A stretch of 64,000 bases of DNA from Lycorma delicatula (GCF_047948215.1 NC_134464.1:5218001-5282000), one strand, 5' to 3'. Shown: positions 48,801 to 60,289, counted from the first letter of the stretch. Program-made: numbers and translations. Notes: generated by a model from the sequence alone, not told the origin.

Positions 48801-49962
48801 CACCCTAATATATGTCTGACTTGTTCGTAAAACTAATAGCGTTTTATCATTTAGCTTCAGTCGGTTGTTATAGTAGGTAAATTTTTTTATTTTAAACGTT
48901 GCGAACTTTAGATCCAAACTTACCGAAACAGGCTAGGTTATCTTTCATTATGTAAACGAGATTGCATAAGTTCAAGGGCCGCTTTTTCACTTAGCAACTT
49001 AGCATCATAGCGACTTGAAAATATTGCTAAAATGTGTTGTCATCAGGAGCAAACCTGTATGCAAACTTTTACAACGAATGGATAAGCGGAAGTACTTCAA
49101 AATTCGACTGAAAGGTTCCGTACCGTGAATCTCTCATACGTAGTTCAAGAGCGAGTTAATATAAGAGTGGTAAAAACAGACTCGTTCAAATAATACATAC
49201 CGCATTATCTAACCGGTCACTGAGGATGACCGCAAAGGCTATTTAAAAACGTTTTGAAGTTTCTTAAAAATGATTTGTTATACGATTTAGTTCAGCGGAT
49301 CGTTAAAAAAAGTGGAAATTTTAAATTAAAGTCATCCGCCTCCCTGCACGGAGGAGAATTTATATATTTATTTATCGGTAGTGTAATTGCTCTCAGAAGT
49401 AAGCAGTAACTACACTGAATAAAACTCTGACGATCCTTTTCCGACTTATTTATCTTTAAACGCGATCGAACATAATATTTAGTTTATTAATTACACCGAT
49501 AAATTTTCACTGATAATTTTTGTTTCCTAACACGCGATACATGATTTTAATTTGCTGTTGAAAACGAATATGAACTCAAAATCTTTATATCGTCCTCCTC
49601 TTTTGAAAAATCTTTAAATTTTAATTTAAGGAGTTTTTCATTTTTTAACGTATAATTAGCATTTTAAGCGCCTATATTGTATTTTGTTACTTCATTTTTT
49701 ATTTTTTAACTTTGGTAACGTAATTTTTAAGCTATAACTAAACAATACTAAATAAAGAATTAAATCATATCATAGTCGCATATTGACATCATATCTAATG
49801 CTGAAGAGTGAGCCTTCAGGACAAGATCGATCATGTCTGTGCAGGTCAAAACATGTAGCTGAAAACACAGCTGTGTTGTTTTTATTAAGCATTGGATTTA
49901 GGAATGAATTAATTTTATTTAGTTTTATTGCTTTTTTAAGTTTGTTAACAGTGCAGTGTCGT
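48801..49962. other. Non-coding; possible repeat at 48960-49330
   Basis: The segment 49020-49270 (GTTGTCATCAGGAGCAAACC and ACGAATGGATAAGCGGAAGT) has the non-AT-rich texture of an interspersed repeat. No copy in the window confirms this. Confidence 0.3.
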
Positions 49963-51829
49963 AATGCCCCGAGATTGTGTTAGTTATGTTGATGGCTTTC
50001 GTTATGTATGTGGTGAGTTTACCGTAAAATCAAGTAGAAAAAACAATACACCTTTAATTAAAAGTATATCGTTTGCACTTCCAGTGTAAAATTGGTGATC
50101 AGGATAAGACGTGGGCTTCTCATAAAGTATGCACTAATTGTTTTGTATATTTAAGAGGACCGCTGAAAGGTACGCGGAAGGCTTTGCCATTTGGTGTACC
50201 TATGGTTTGGCGCGAACCGAAGGATCATGTAACCGATTGTTACGTTTGTTTATAAGTGCGTCTGGATTTCTCTTCTGTGTGTCACAGGTGGCTCAGTGAA
50301 TAATTTCACTGTACCTCACAGTGAAATTATTCCAGTTCCTGAGCCGCCTGTAAATGTACGTTTCGAAACCAGCGATGAAGAAATCGGTCGGTACTGAAGA
50401 AGACGACAATGATTTTGATTTTGAATTATCTTCCAATAAGCTACATCGTATATCACAAGGTGGATTAAATGACTTGGTTAGAGATTTAATTTATCAAAAA
50501 ATCAAACTGAACTGTTAGGATCAAGACTGCAAGGTTGGAATTTACTTTAAAAAAATTCAAAAATGTCGGGCTTTTAAAGCCGACAAAAAGAACTTTCTCA
50601 GTAATTTATTGATTAAAATAATTTAATTTATTGTACAAATATTGATGAGTTTATGTTGCACTTTGGAGAAGTTCATAAACCTGAGGACCGGCTCCTTTTC
50701 ACAGATTCGCCCAAGTATAGTTTAAAAGTGGTTCTACTACACAACAGTAACAAATTTCCTTCGATACCGATCGCTTATGGTATTAATTTAAAAGAGACAT
50801 ACGATGTGATGAAAGACGTTCTTGAAAAAATAAATTACAAAAAACATAGCTGGAACATATGTGGTGATTTGAAAGGTGCAGCTATTTTGTTAGGCGTGCG
50901 GTTCTTAGGCTGTACTAAGTACATGTGTTTTTGTTTAACCCACCGGGTTGGTCTAGTGGTGAACGCGTCTTCCCAAATCAGCTGATTTGAAGTCGAGAAT
51001 TCCAGCGTTCAAGTCCTAGTAAAGCCAGTTATTTTTACACGGATTTGAGTACTAGATCGTGGATACCGGTGTTCTTTGGCGGTTGGGTTTCAATTAACCA
51101 GACATCTTAGGAACGGTCGAACTGAGAATGTACAAGACTTCAATTCGTTTAAACTCGTACATATCATCCTCATTCATCCTCTAAAGTATTATCTGAACGG
51201 GCGTTATCGGAGGCTAAGCAGGAAAAAAGAAGTACATGTGTTTTGTTTGCGAACGGGACTGCCGAGCTAGGGATAAACATTATGTTACCAAAGAGTGCAA
51301 GAAACGAGACAACTTAACTCCGAACGGGAAAAATATTATTCATGAACCCGGATTTTTGTACATCAGGAAGAAGTTTCCGAATAGAAGTGAAAGAAATATT
51401 TGTTGGTCCTCAAATAAGAGTCGGTCAAAGATGATGTATTTAACTCGATGTTAAATTATGTAGAAAGTAGTGCAGCTTGCGCTTCATTTAAATACGTTTG
51501 CAAAACTTTTCTCGGCAAACAAAGATCCGACAATTACCACGATATTTTAATCGACTTCTTATTTCATACAGAGCTGTGGGAAATATAATACGCTATGTAA
51601 TATGTCTTTGAAAATACATTTCCTCCACTCACATCTGGATTTTTTCGCGGACAACCTCGGAGATGTAAGTGACGATCACGGTGAACGTTTTCATCGAGAC
51701 ATTTTGGTGATGGATAGCCGCTATAAAGGGAAATGGAATGCTAACATGCTAGCCGATTACTGTTGGACATTAATTTTGGATGTGACTGAGGCTATTTATA
51801 AAATAAAAGCGTCAGCGAAATCATTCTAA
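49963..51829 (+). pseudogene. Broken copy of a multicopy arthropod hypothetical protein, interrupted by a SINE
   Basis: The start at 49963 reads MPRDCVSYVDGFRYVCGEF. CKIGDQDKTWASHKVCTNCF and KALPFGVPMVWREPKDHVTD lie at 50084-50245, LFTDSPKYSLKVVLLHN near 50695 and YKKHSWNICGDLKGAAILLG near 50840. After a SINE insertion come CERDCRARDKHYVTKE (51245-51295) and GFLYIRKKFPNRSE. The end is MSLKIHFLHSHLDFFADNLG and MLADYCWTLILDV to a stop at 51829. From memory this is a family of similar predicted proteins found in many copies in arthropod genomes. Its function is unknown to me; it may be transposon-borne. Cysteine pairs near the N-terminus suggest a zinc-binding fold. Frameshifts, internal deletions (about 50260-50640 and 51300-51600) and the insertion make this copy dead. 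Confidence 0.75.
50937..51229 (+). mobile_element. tRNA-derived SINE, family A, copy 3, with target-site duplication
   Basis: The element runs from AACCCACCGGGTTGGTCTAG to GGAGGCTAAGCAGGAAAAAA. It is flanked by AAGTACATGTGTTTTTGTTT (50917-50936) and the same sequence with one T fewer (51230-51248). A-box-like GTTGGTCTAGTGG and B-box-like CGTTCAAGTCC lie in the first 85 bases. The body is shared with 30902-31205 and 27454-27720. The duplication encodes KYMCF of the host pseudogene twice, proving insertion into it. Confidence 0.9.
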
Positions 51830-52288
51830 CACAGGTACGGCCGTGCAAAATTATAAATTTTTCAGATTTTAACTATATTTTCCCTTAATTTGTTTTGAAG
51901 CGTAATTCATTTAAAACTAAGGGCGATAGAAAACTTGTATTTACAGATTTGTAATGTACGCAAAAAAGCAATTCAAAAAAGGGTATCACACTTAGAAGAA
52001 ACATTACAATTGTCTTTGTCTATAAGTGTAATATGACGCAGTTTTCTTTTTTACCTATTTGTCTTAAAATCGCTTCATTTAGAACTTTATCGATCTATTT
52101 AATACTGAATATTCCTTTAATGTTTGTTTCTCATTTTTATTTTTCTGTTGTCTATTTTTGCTGCTGTACATCGCATTAACCCGCGCGAGTATTTTCAATA
52201 ATTTAAAAATATATAATATATATTTAATACCTCTATTGCCATATGCTAAATTGATTTTTCATTACGTCGTTTTCTTTTTTAAATTTAG
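51830..52288. other. AT-rich non-coding
   Basis: Nothing recognised. It ends in a polypyrimidine-rich CGTTTTCTTTTTTAAATTTAG. Confidence 0.4.
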
Positions 52289-52417
52289 TGCCGAAAATAA
52301 AACGTTTATCAACACGCTGACTCCCGTGGAGAGAGACATCCGCCTTGTGACGATCCCGGTCGTCCACCCCCTCCCCACCGTTCGTAGCTCCGACGGGCTT
52401 TACCGGAGGTCCTGGTG
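52289..52417 (+). CDS. Possible terminal coding exon
   Basis: An acceptor-like TTTTCTTTTTTAAATTTAG ends at 52288. From there, taking one base to complete a codon, the frame AENKTFINTLTPVERDIRLV... stays open through VTIPVVHPLPTVRSSDGLYR to TGA at 52417 (42 codons). Third positions are mostly G or C (CTG, GTG, GAG, ATC, CGC, CCG, GTC, CAC, CTC, AGC, TCC), in strong contrast to the flanks. The product is unknown. It requires an upstream exon ending with two bases of a codon, which the exon at 46775 does not provide. It could equally be part of a GC-rich repeat. Confidence 0.22.
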
Positions 52418-53369
52418 ACCCGATAACACGTCTCGATCATCGGTTTGGTCTCTGTCAGGATGCCGCCGATGCGAACGTTTCCATCAGTGTATTTACGCTT
52501 CTCATATCTTACTATCGACTTCGTACGTCTTCCTTCCGACCACGGCCCGCTATCGTAACTTAAAATCCTCGACTGTCAAATTATCCGATTTGTGGAAACG
52601 CGATTCCTGTCCCTTTCTCTAATACCGAAGGTTTCACAGAAACTCTTCGCATACCTTCAATTATACTATGCGCCCATATCATTACTCAGTCGACTCTTTC
52701 AAAGACCAAAAATGCTATTCTCGTACCGACAAACAGTTGTTGATTGCAACAACGACATTGTTGTCCTGCGATTCGATTTACTCAAAGTCCTTTTGGTTTA
52801 GTCAAAAATCAAGAAACAAATTCGCAGATTTAATAAACTTCTAGTTAAAACGTAGCTAAAAACCTAGTTAAAATGTAGCTAATCTGTTAATTTTTGCGGA
52901 GTTTATTTTTTTGTAACGTAACGGTAAATTAAGTAGATTTAATACGCTGCTATTTATTTATTTTTAACTAAAATTTATTTCGTACGCTAAATATTTCGTT
53001 AAATTTAAATTCTAGTTGAAAACACATTGTCGTTAGAAATCGTTAATAACTTCTAAATTCTACCCGGATTTTTTCTCCGTTCACAATTATTTATTTTAGA
53101 TCTTATATTTAAAGTCGCATCGTACGAAAAGTGCAAAGTCACGGTGTAAAATACGATTGTAAAACGTCATCTTTTAGTTTCCGTATCGTATTAAATTTTA
53201 ATAATTATTTTTCATCCGGTAATTTTTTTCAGCAAATAGTATTTAATATAACATTTAAATTGTTATTATATTAATATTTGGATTTAATAACGGGCGAGCC
53301 ACTGAAACGGTGATCACAAATATTGTTTATTTCCGGTTACGTTTGGGTTTTCTGTATTATTTAATTACG
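52418..53369. other. Non-coding, GC-richer at first, then AT-rich
   Basis: The first about 150 bases continue the GC-richer composition. A 69-codon frame at 52592-52801 has no motif. Confidence 0.35.
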
Positions 53370-53900
53370 ATGGAACATCGAACAGGTGAACAGCATTCGT
53401 TTGTGATCGAAGTATTGAAAAAAACGGCTATAGTTTTTACGGCTGCACATCGATCGATACGATTTTAATTTATTATCCGTCAGAGCGATGCGGTTCATCG
53501 GTTCGTGCGTTGAAGTTTGGATGTAGAGTTTTGTAGAAACTACTTCGACGTTGAAGAATAATCGACGGAGTGTAATAATGAGCTGCGGCGATACTCGACT
53601 ACAGCATATAAGGAACCGCTTGAGGCGACAAAGAACGTACTTGACGTCGCTAATTTCGGTGCGCTATTGTTTAAGTGCCTGTGATCTGTGAAACGTTGTA
53701 CTTGTTTTCGCGTTCTCACAGTTTAATGTTTGACGTAAATTGTTTTTTTCAACATAATTTAGTTCGATTTAAACTTTCCGACGAAATCTTTTGATTTAAT
53801 TTAGATTTAGTTTCAAACGATGCTTCTGACAGGATAATAATAATAACGACGGAATGCAAGCGTACCTGAAAATCTACTGGCTATAAAACCCGCAAACGAT
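53370..53900 (+). pseudogene. N-terminal relic of a second mariner-type transposase
   Basis: From the ATG at 53370 the frame reads MEHRTGEQHSFVIEVLKKTA then IVFTAAHRSIRF before a stop. In other frames VRAMRF and SFVETTSTLKNNRR follow. This follows the N-terminal helix-turn-helix block of a mariner-like group (EHR...F.IE.FFKN..S...AHR.FR...F.....VRNFVETGSTLNKK). Downstream sequence to about 53900 is too decayed to read, and no DDE/D motif is visible. It is different from the element at 33811. Confidence 0.5.
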
Positions 53901-54989
53901 AAGAATCGCCGGTCTACTCTATTTGAGTATTCGGCGATCGATCCCTTGAAATACGAAAGTCCAAGAACTATCACGAAATTACCGCAATTTTTGTGAATGT
54001 GTTATACGGTGCGACTGAAAACATGAAAACTCAATCTGAAAAACACGATAATACAAGCGATGGTCTTTTTCAAGCTGTAGTGTTGAGAACTAGAAAATTT
54101 AAAGATACATTTAAACGCTCGTAAATAAATTGACGTTTTGTGGTAAAAATTTATTTTAAATTTAAAAAATTTGATATTTTATTCGCTTACCGTTAACTTC
54201 GTATTATAAGATAATACATTAAACATAGCTGATTAGCTATTATAAATAAATAAATAACTCTATTAGTAATAATAAAAATATCGGTAATAAAATAGATCGA
54301 TTTACCGTAATGGCATAAAATGAAAAACGTGCAGCACGAGCTGTAATTTACCACTGAGCCTTACTGCGGTCGACTGAGGCGCTGTAAGTCGGACAAAATA
54401 AAACATCTTTCTTTGTTAAACTTCTTTGTTTCATCCGTTAAGAGAAAGTTAAACGGTTTTTAATCTATATCGACTTCAGTTAAAATCTTCTTACGTCAAT
54501 ATATTATATTGTACGTTGTAGTTTTATTATCCTCTTTAACCCTTTTGGATTTGAAATATAATGATAGTTTAAAAATTAAACGTCCAATGTTTTTATAAGA
54601 ATTATTTTTATCGCTTATCTTCGATCGCGTTCTTTTTTTATTAAATAAAGTTTATATTTTATTACGTTTACAAGAAACTTACTTCATATTTTATTTATTT
54701 TTATTGAGCAAATAATAATTATTATTACATTTATTCTATCTAAAAATAGAAAAATTATCGCTCGTCTAAACATATTATTGTACAGCGCGTTCAAAAATTC
54801 AAGCGTACTGCATTTTAAGTACCGACGAATAATACTCCGGTTTTTATTCTTCACGAAAACGCTTTTATTTTGTTTTTCGTGCTTTAATACGAAGTGTAGT
54901 TATGTATACACTTGAAGATTGCTTTGATATCTTATTTTTTGAAGTGAATATTTTGACTATTATACTAAATTCCAAATTTTGTATGTCGG
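53901..54989. other. AT-rich non-coding
   Basis: No recognisable feature. The LINE that follows may begin within it. Confidence 0.4.
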
Positions 54990-55740
54990 AGATTTCTTAC
55001 TCTTTGCATCTAAAACTTCTACTCGATTAGAAGTAGGAAAATTTGTTCATTTTACATCGAGTACTAGGTCTAAGCGTGTTAAAGTTGATGATATTTATTT
55101 TAAATGTAAACCTTGTCTTTTGGATTATAATTTTTGTGGTTAACTGTATCCGAATAGAGCGGGTTGACCGACTAAAATATTTGGGTCTCAACTGGAAGGC
55201 TCATATAACTAGTATGAAGGGTTACGTGAATTCAGCGCTTAGGAAATTCTATTATCTTAAATATATTTGTCCAATTTCTGTCCTTAAAACAATATATTAT
55301 TCGATTAATAATTCAAAATTGCAATACGGCATTTGCTGTTGGGGAGGTACTCTCAATCCTGTTACGATTGCTCAAAAGAAGATCGTAAGAATTATGACTA
55401 AAGTAAATAGATTTGAACCATCCTTCCCGCTGTTTCAAACATTGCAAATCTCACCGTCAAAGTATATTTATGTTTACCGGGTTTTGCGGATATTCTATAT
55501 GAGGGGTAATAATAGTGTTTATGCCATATTTATAGTGTAGCTATTCCATTTCAGAAAAACGAGACTTATAAGCGCTTCTTCATTTATTGTGCCCCAAAGT
55601 TGTTTAATAAACTTCTAGTTTCTATAACATCCGCAAATTCTCTACCGATCTTCTCCAAAAGGCTGAGACTATGGCTTTTGACGTTGCAGGATATTCAATT
55701 TATTTTTAATCAACAAACTAAATTTTTCATTTTTCATCGA
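54990..55740 (+). pseudogene. Non-LTR reverse transcriptase, C-terminal half, broken
   Basis: From about 55057 one frame gives STRSKRVKVDDIYFKCKPCL. After a shift come IERVDRLKYLGLNWKAHI and a long open stretch to 55540: YVNSALRKFYYLKYICPISV, NNSKLQYGICCWGG, KKIVRIMTKVNRFEPSFPLF and LQISPSKYIYVYRVLRIFY. This is the post-palm/thumb region of a LINE RT (KYLG box, LQYGIxxWGG, QKKxxRxI). After another shift the C-terminus is CAPKLFNKLLVSITSANSLP and LRLWLLTLQDIQF (to about 55710). Upstream catalytic motifs are absent (5' truncation, usual for LINEs). It is better preserved than the other LINE relics here, hence probably younger. It is a different lineage from the Jockey copy at 2740. Confidence 0.8.
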
Positions 55741-56404
55741 GCGAGACTAATTTATTAGTCATTGAATAATCGTAATTAAGTTACGAGTAAGTAAGTGTTA
55801 AATAAGTCGTAAGTAATCGTGTAAACATCGAAGGTAAAGTTCTATTATGTGTAATTTTCTTAGGTTATAAATAATTATTAAATGAATCTTTGTGTTTTTA
55901 TTAGAGAAACTTATTAGCATCCGTCTCAACTGATTAATTTAAGAACTGATGGTGACCTCAACACAGCTGCGCCGAGGCACCTATCTTCAGTACATATACT
56001 TTTATTTTTTAAGTAATTAACGGTAATAAATAATAAAGCATTAATCTAAGTTTTTCTGTTAGTCTCTTAAACTATTTTTTTTTGTTTTTAGATTTTTTTT
56101 TTTTTAAGAATTTAATGTTAATTTTTAAGAATTAAAATTTTTTAATGAAAATTCATTTAACGCTACGTTTAATTAATTAAATTAGTTTAAATGTAGTAGT
56201 AATTAAGGATATTGTGATTTTAATTAACTTAAGAGAAATTTTGTAAATTAGTTTATTAACGTTAATTTTATATTTTTCCGTTATCATAGTTATATGTTAC
56301 TGTATATTGTAAAAACATTCTTTTTTGTATATGTATTATGGTATAAAGAATTATTATTATATAAACTGGAGTTTACATAAATCGAGTTATGAGCTCAATC
56401 CTTA
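55741..56404 (+). other. Probable LINE 3' untranslated region, then AT-rich DNA
   Basis: Follows the RT C-terminus. A GC-richer phrase ATGGTGACCTCAACACAGCT lies near 55948. ATT repeats near 56351-56362 may be the element end. Confidence 0.4.
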
Positions 56405-57072
56405 TTAAAAAAATCTGATGTGGACACCACATAACTTCCTTGTACGCCTATTAAATTACATATACACATTTTTTTAAATGAAAAGTACATAAAATTTTAC
56501 ATCGTTAATAATTTCTATATTTTTTCATATTTTTTTGTTTTTTTTTTTATTAAAATTGTTATTACAATCAGATGTTAATAATTATTAATAAATCAATATA
56601 TTTAAATTAAAAAAAAGAAGATGAAGTCTGATTTGAACCGATGTGCCTTTGCCTTTTCCTTGTAAGATCCAGATATTTCATTAATTAAAATTTTGTTTGG
56701 CTATAAGTCTGGGACCGATTAAAATAAATACCGATTATGATATATCGTTGAAAAGGTCTCGATGAGGGCTTATTACTGCTGTAATCTAAAACAATTTGGA
56801 TTTTGGGCTTTTTTGGACAATTTTGGTCCAATCGATTGCAATCAAAGGGGGAAGGTGTACAACAAGATTTTACAACAGTCCTAAATTCAAAATTTCAAGA
56901 TACTACGGCTAATCGTTTTTGATTTATGCGAGATAGATACGTACGTATAGACGTCACGCCGAAACTAGTCGAAATGGATTTACGGATGGTCAAAATGGAT
57001 ATTTCCGTTGAAATTTCAAAACCGAAATTTTTCGCGATCACAATACTTCCTTTACTTCGTACAAGGCAGTAA
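56405..57072 (-). repeat. AGT-family interspersed repeat, most complete copy (minus)
   Basis: The tail side is TCTGATGTGGACACCACATA, then ACTTCCTTGTACGCCTATTA. The middle has TGATTTGAACCGATGTGCC (B-box complement) and GGATTTTGGGCTTTTTTGGA. The head side ends ACTTCCTTTACTTCGTACAA. About 670 bases. The motif ACTTCCTTGTACG occurs inverted at both ends. Confidence 0.85.
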
Positions 57073-57459
57073 AAAGACTAAAATCTAAACTGAAAATCTT
57101 TAAAGGCTGTTTTACATAAAATCATCATAACCTAAAATAACATTATTTTTAAGATAATGGTGCGTTCTACTGTATTGTATGATATTATAGTAAGTAATGA
57201 AAAAATTAGATGAAACCTAAGATTAAATATATATATTCAGATCTTATATAGACATTAAAAATTAAAACAATTAGATTGTTATAACAAAAAAAAAAAACCA
57301 GCACACTGGTATCTCGATAATCATAAAAAAATTTTAAGAGGGGAAATATTTATTTTATAGTTTGTTCTGAGGTGTCAACGAAAATGGTGACCGATTAAAA
57401 ATTCTAGTGGACCTGTATAGATAACAAATTAATAATTTGAAAGTTTCAAATATATATAT
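57073..57459. other. AT-rich non-coding
   Basis: Contains an A run near 57287 and a TA run at about 57451-57470. Confidence 0.4.
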
Positions 57460-58055
57460 ATATATATATAAACACAAGCATCTCCGTCGCAGCTTCGCCC
57501 GCGCTATTTGGTTACTTGCGTTTCCCATTGCAACCGTAGCAGATAAGCGCTAAAAACAAACAACAAAAACCCATTTTCTTTTTCACAGTCCTTTTTCTGA
57601 CCACTTAAGAAAAACTGTGAGAGCTTAGATACTTTTGCCTGCGAGATCTTCCGGACGAATTTAAAAAATGTAAAATTTTGTAGTATGTATCTTGCCCGCA
57701 CGGGTAATTTTCTATATATATAAAGAAGAAAGTCTGTTTCGTAAATATCCAAATCGGACCGTAAATGCAATTTTTTCAAATATCTCAACCCCAGCGCCAT
57801 CAGCGGGTCCATTTTTGCACAGATATTTCTTATCCGTGTAAATAACACGTATTCTGAATACGAGTCAAATCGGACCGTAGATACAATTTTTCGAAATTTC
57901 TCGACCGCGCCACCTAACGGTTCCAAACTAATTCAGAAACCTTCGCGGACGTGCGCAGTACAACTCATCGAAGTTCATCGCAATCGTAGGAACGGTATAG
58001 GTACGCATACGGGACCGACAAACAAACAAACATTAATTTTCATATATATAGATTT
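57460..58055. repeat. Interspersed-repeat-like segment with internal duplication
   Basis: Bounded by a TA run on the left and by GACAAACAAACAAACATTAA then TTTTCATATATATAGATTT on the right, an ending style common in insect transposon copies. The phrase AAATCGGACCGTA(A/G)AT occurs at 57751 and 57867, and GCGCCA..(C)..GGGTCCA / GCGCCACCTAACGGTTCCA follows each, so a unit of about 116 bases is duplicated. A 140-codon minus-strand frame (57504-57926) covers both units, but I think it is a chance frame inside the repeat. Confidence 0.55.
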
Positions 58056-59675
58056 ACGATTAGGAGGATATTTGTAAAATTTTAGTTTGGCGTGTGGTAA
58101 TACTCGTTCTTTCCTATTCATTTTCTGAATGTTTAAGTATAATTTCACTATAAAATGATTATATATTTTATTTTATTTTTTACTTATTACGTTAAATATA
58201 TTATTTGTTTCTGACTTAGACGTTCGTGATTAATTAATAGGCATCCTTATAGGCGAATTTTAATTTGAAATTCATTAATTAAAATTTGAATTATTTATAT
58301 AAAATCTCATTATGTACCGAGTAATTATCTTTTATGCAATTTTAATAAAAAAAAAGAATGTCATTTATACTGTTAATTAATATAATTTGTATTAATAGAA
58401 TTACACTTTTTAATTAGCTAAATATCATCTAGTCTATTAGGAGGTACCTCATCGCGGGCGCGGTTTGTTCATAACAAATTTATAAACCGTTTTATGTTCT
58501 GATTACAAAGAAGTTTCATTATTGTGTTTTATGTAATTTTACTGCATAACTGACTGACTACGTTATTAATAAATTTAAAACGTAATCTTTTCTTTTTATT
58601 TTTATCAGTAGATGGACATTTACGATTATAATATTACGTACTTCGTATCGTGCTGTCCCGACTACGTAGTCGACAGGAAGTATTGATTTTAATTCTTTTT
58701 TTTAACGTTTATATGCAAAGTTTTGACACGTGTATTTTCTACATTACATTTTGTATAACGTACACGCATAACAGCGGAGAATCCTACGTTTTACAGAACC
58801 GGTAACATCTAACCCTTACTTTTTAGGCGTATAATGATAATAATTATTTAATAATATGTTTTCAGTACAGATTCGTCTGTAATTAAAACAACAAAACGGT
58901 CGATTTATTTGATTCTATTATATTAAATAATTTATAATAGGATATAAATTCCTATTATTAAAAAAATGAAGGGAAAAAACGGAATAAGCTTATGTTGCTG
59001 CCGAATTCACCCTACTAATATACTTTTGCGCACGCATATAATTTTGTTTTACACGCTTCGCCTATTCCTGTGACTATAAGTGTACGCGTGCGTTTGTGTG
59101 TCTGTCCGTGTGTGAATGAGCGAGAAAGATAACGTGATGGAAGGTGAATAACGTACATATATATACGAGTATAATGTATATAGAGGAGAATCGGTTCGGT
59201 CGACTTGAAAACTTTTTTAATTTTAAAACAGTCACGGCGTTGGTCGCTATGTTATAACCTATCGGTTTTGTATTTAGTAAACGTAAAAAAATTAAAAAAT
59301 TGTTCGAAGTTGCTATTTTTACCTGTTTGGATAATGCGGTTTGCTTTTCCATTTGCATATGACTTTATTATAATTCTTTTAATAATCCGAATAACAGCTT
59401 TTCATTCATTTTTAGTAGATATTGTGTATATATTTAAAATATTACACACACACACCCTTAAATTCTGCTATTTCTATTATCACATCGGCTGAAAATTAAA
59501 TTTATTAAGAAAATAACCGTTTTACAGTAACATATAGCAGCTTTCAACTGTGGCTTTTTTGGCTGCCGGTACAAATCTAAATTAAAATTGATTTTCTAAC
59601 AATTTATTGTTTCTTTCCGGCAATTAAAACTAAAACCGGGTAATTTACGATCATTTCTTACATTACCGTAGATTA
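58056..59675. other. AT-rich non-coding
   Basis: Overlapping 94-95-codon frames at 59074-59492 on opposite strands are motif-free. Short GTGT and ACAC patches occur. Nothing else. Confidence 0.4.
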
Positions 59676-60289
59676 TTTATATAATAGTTTCCGCTTACCA
59701 AAAATCTTTAATAGTATGTTCGAGCGCTTTCGGATTAGTAATCCATCCTCAGGAGCATTGATGTGCTATAATTATAATTATTTACTTCACTTATCGTTAA
59801 TTACGCTAACTTTAATTTTAAAAACAAAAATTATAAATATAACAGTAGGATCGTGAAAAGGTAAAATAATGTAAACGTTATCCGTCATGTCAGTATGAAG
59901 GTCTCGATTGTTACGATATAACCGTCCTAAAAGAATCAAGATTACTGTTTAAGAGCAAACGAAATTTGAAAATGATGTATTATTTCGAACAAATATTAAA
60001 CAATAATTTTGATCCTTAGTTCGGTTATACTATTTTATTTTAATGGACGTAACAATCGAGACCTTCATTCTGACATGACGGATAACGTTTACATTATTTT
60101 ACCTTTTCACGATCCTACTGTTATATTTATAATTTTTGTTTTTAAAATTAAAGTTAGCGTAATTAACGATAAGTGAAGTAAATAATTATAATTATAGCAC
60201 ATCAATGCTCCTGAGGATGGATTACTAATCCGAAAGCGCTCGAACATACTATTAAAGACTGACGGTAAGTGGAACCTATTATATAAATA
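59676..60289. repeat. Snap-back (foldback) element 2, arms about 240 bases
   Basis: The left arm 59676-59915 and right arm 60048-60289 are near-perfect reverse complements, for example GATCGTGAAAAGGTAAAATA against TATTTTACCTTTTCACGATC. The spacer of about 130 bases is unrelated. The right arm carries CTGAGGATGGATTACTAATCC followed by GAAAGCGCTCGAACATACTA near 60213-60255. No coding frame. The arms differ at only a few places, so the copy is fairly recent. Confidence 0.85.

Noticed and set aside
59074..59492. Opposed 94- and 95-codon frames
   Set aside because: AT-rich composition, no motif and mutually overlapping; chance.
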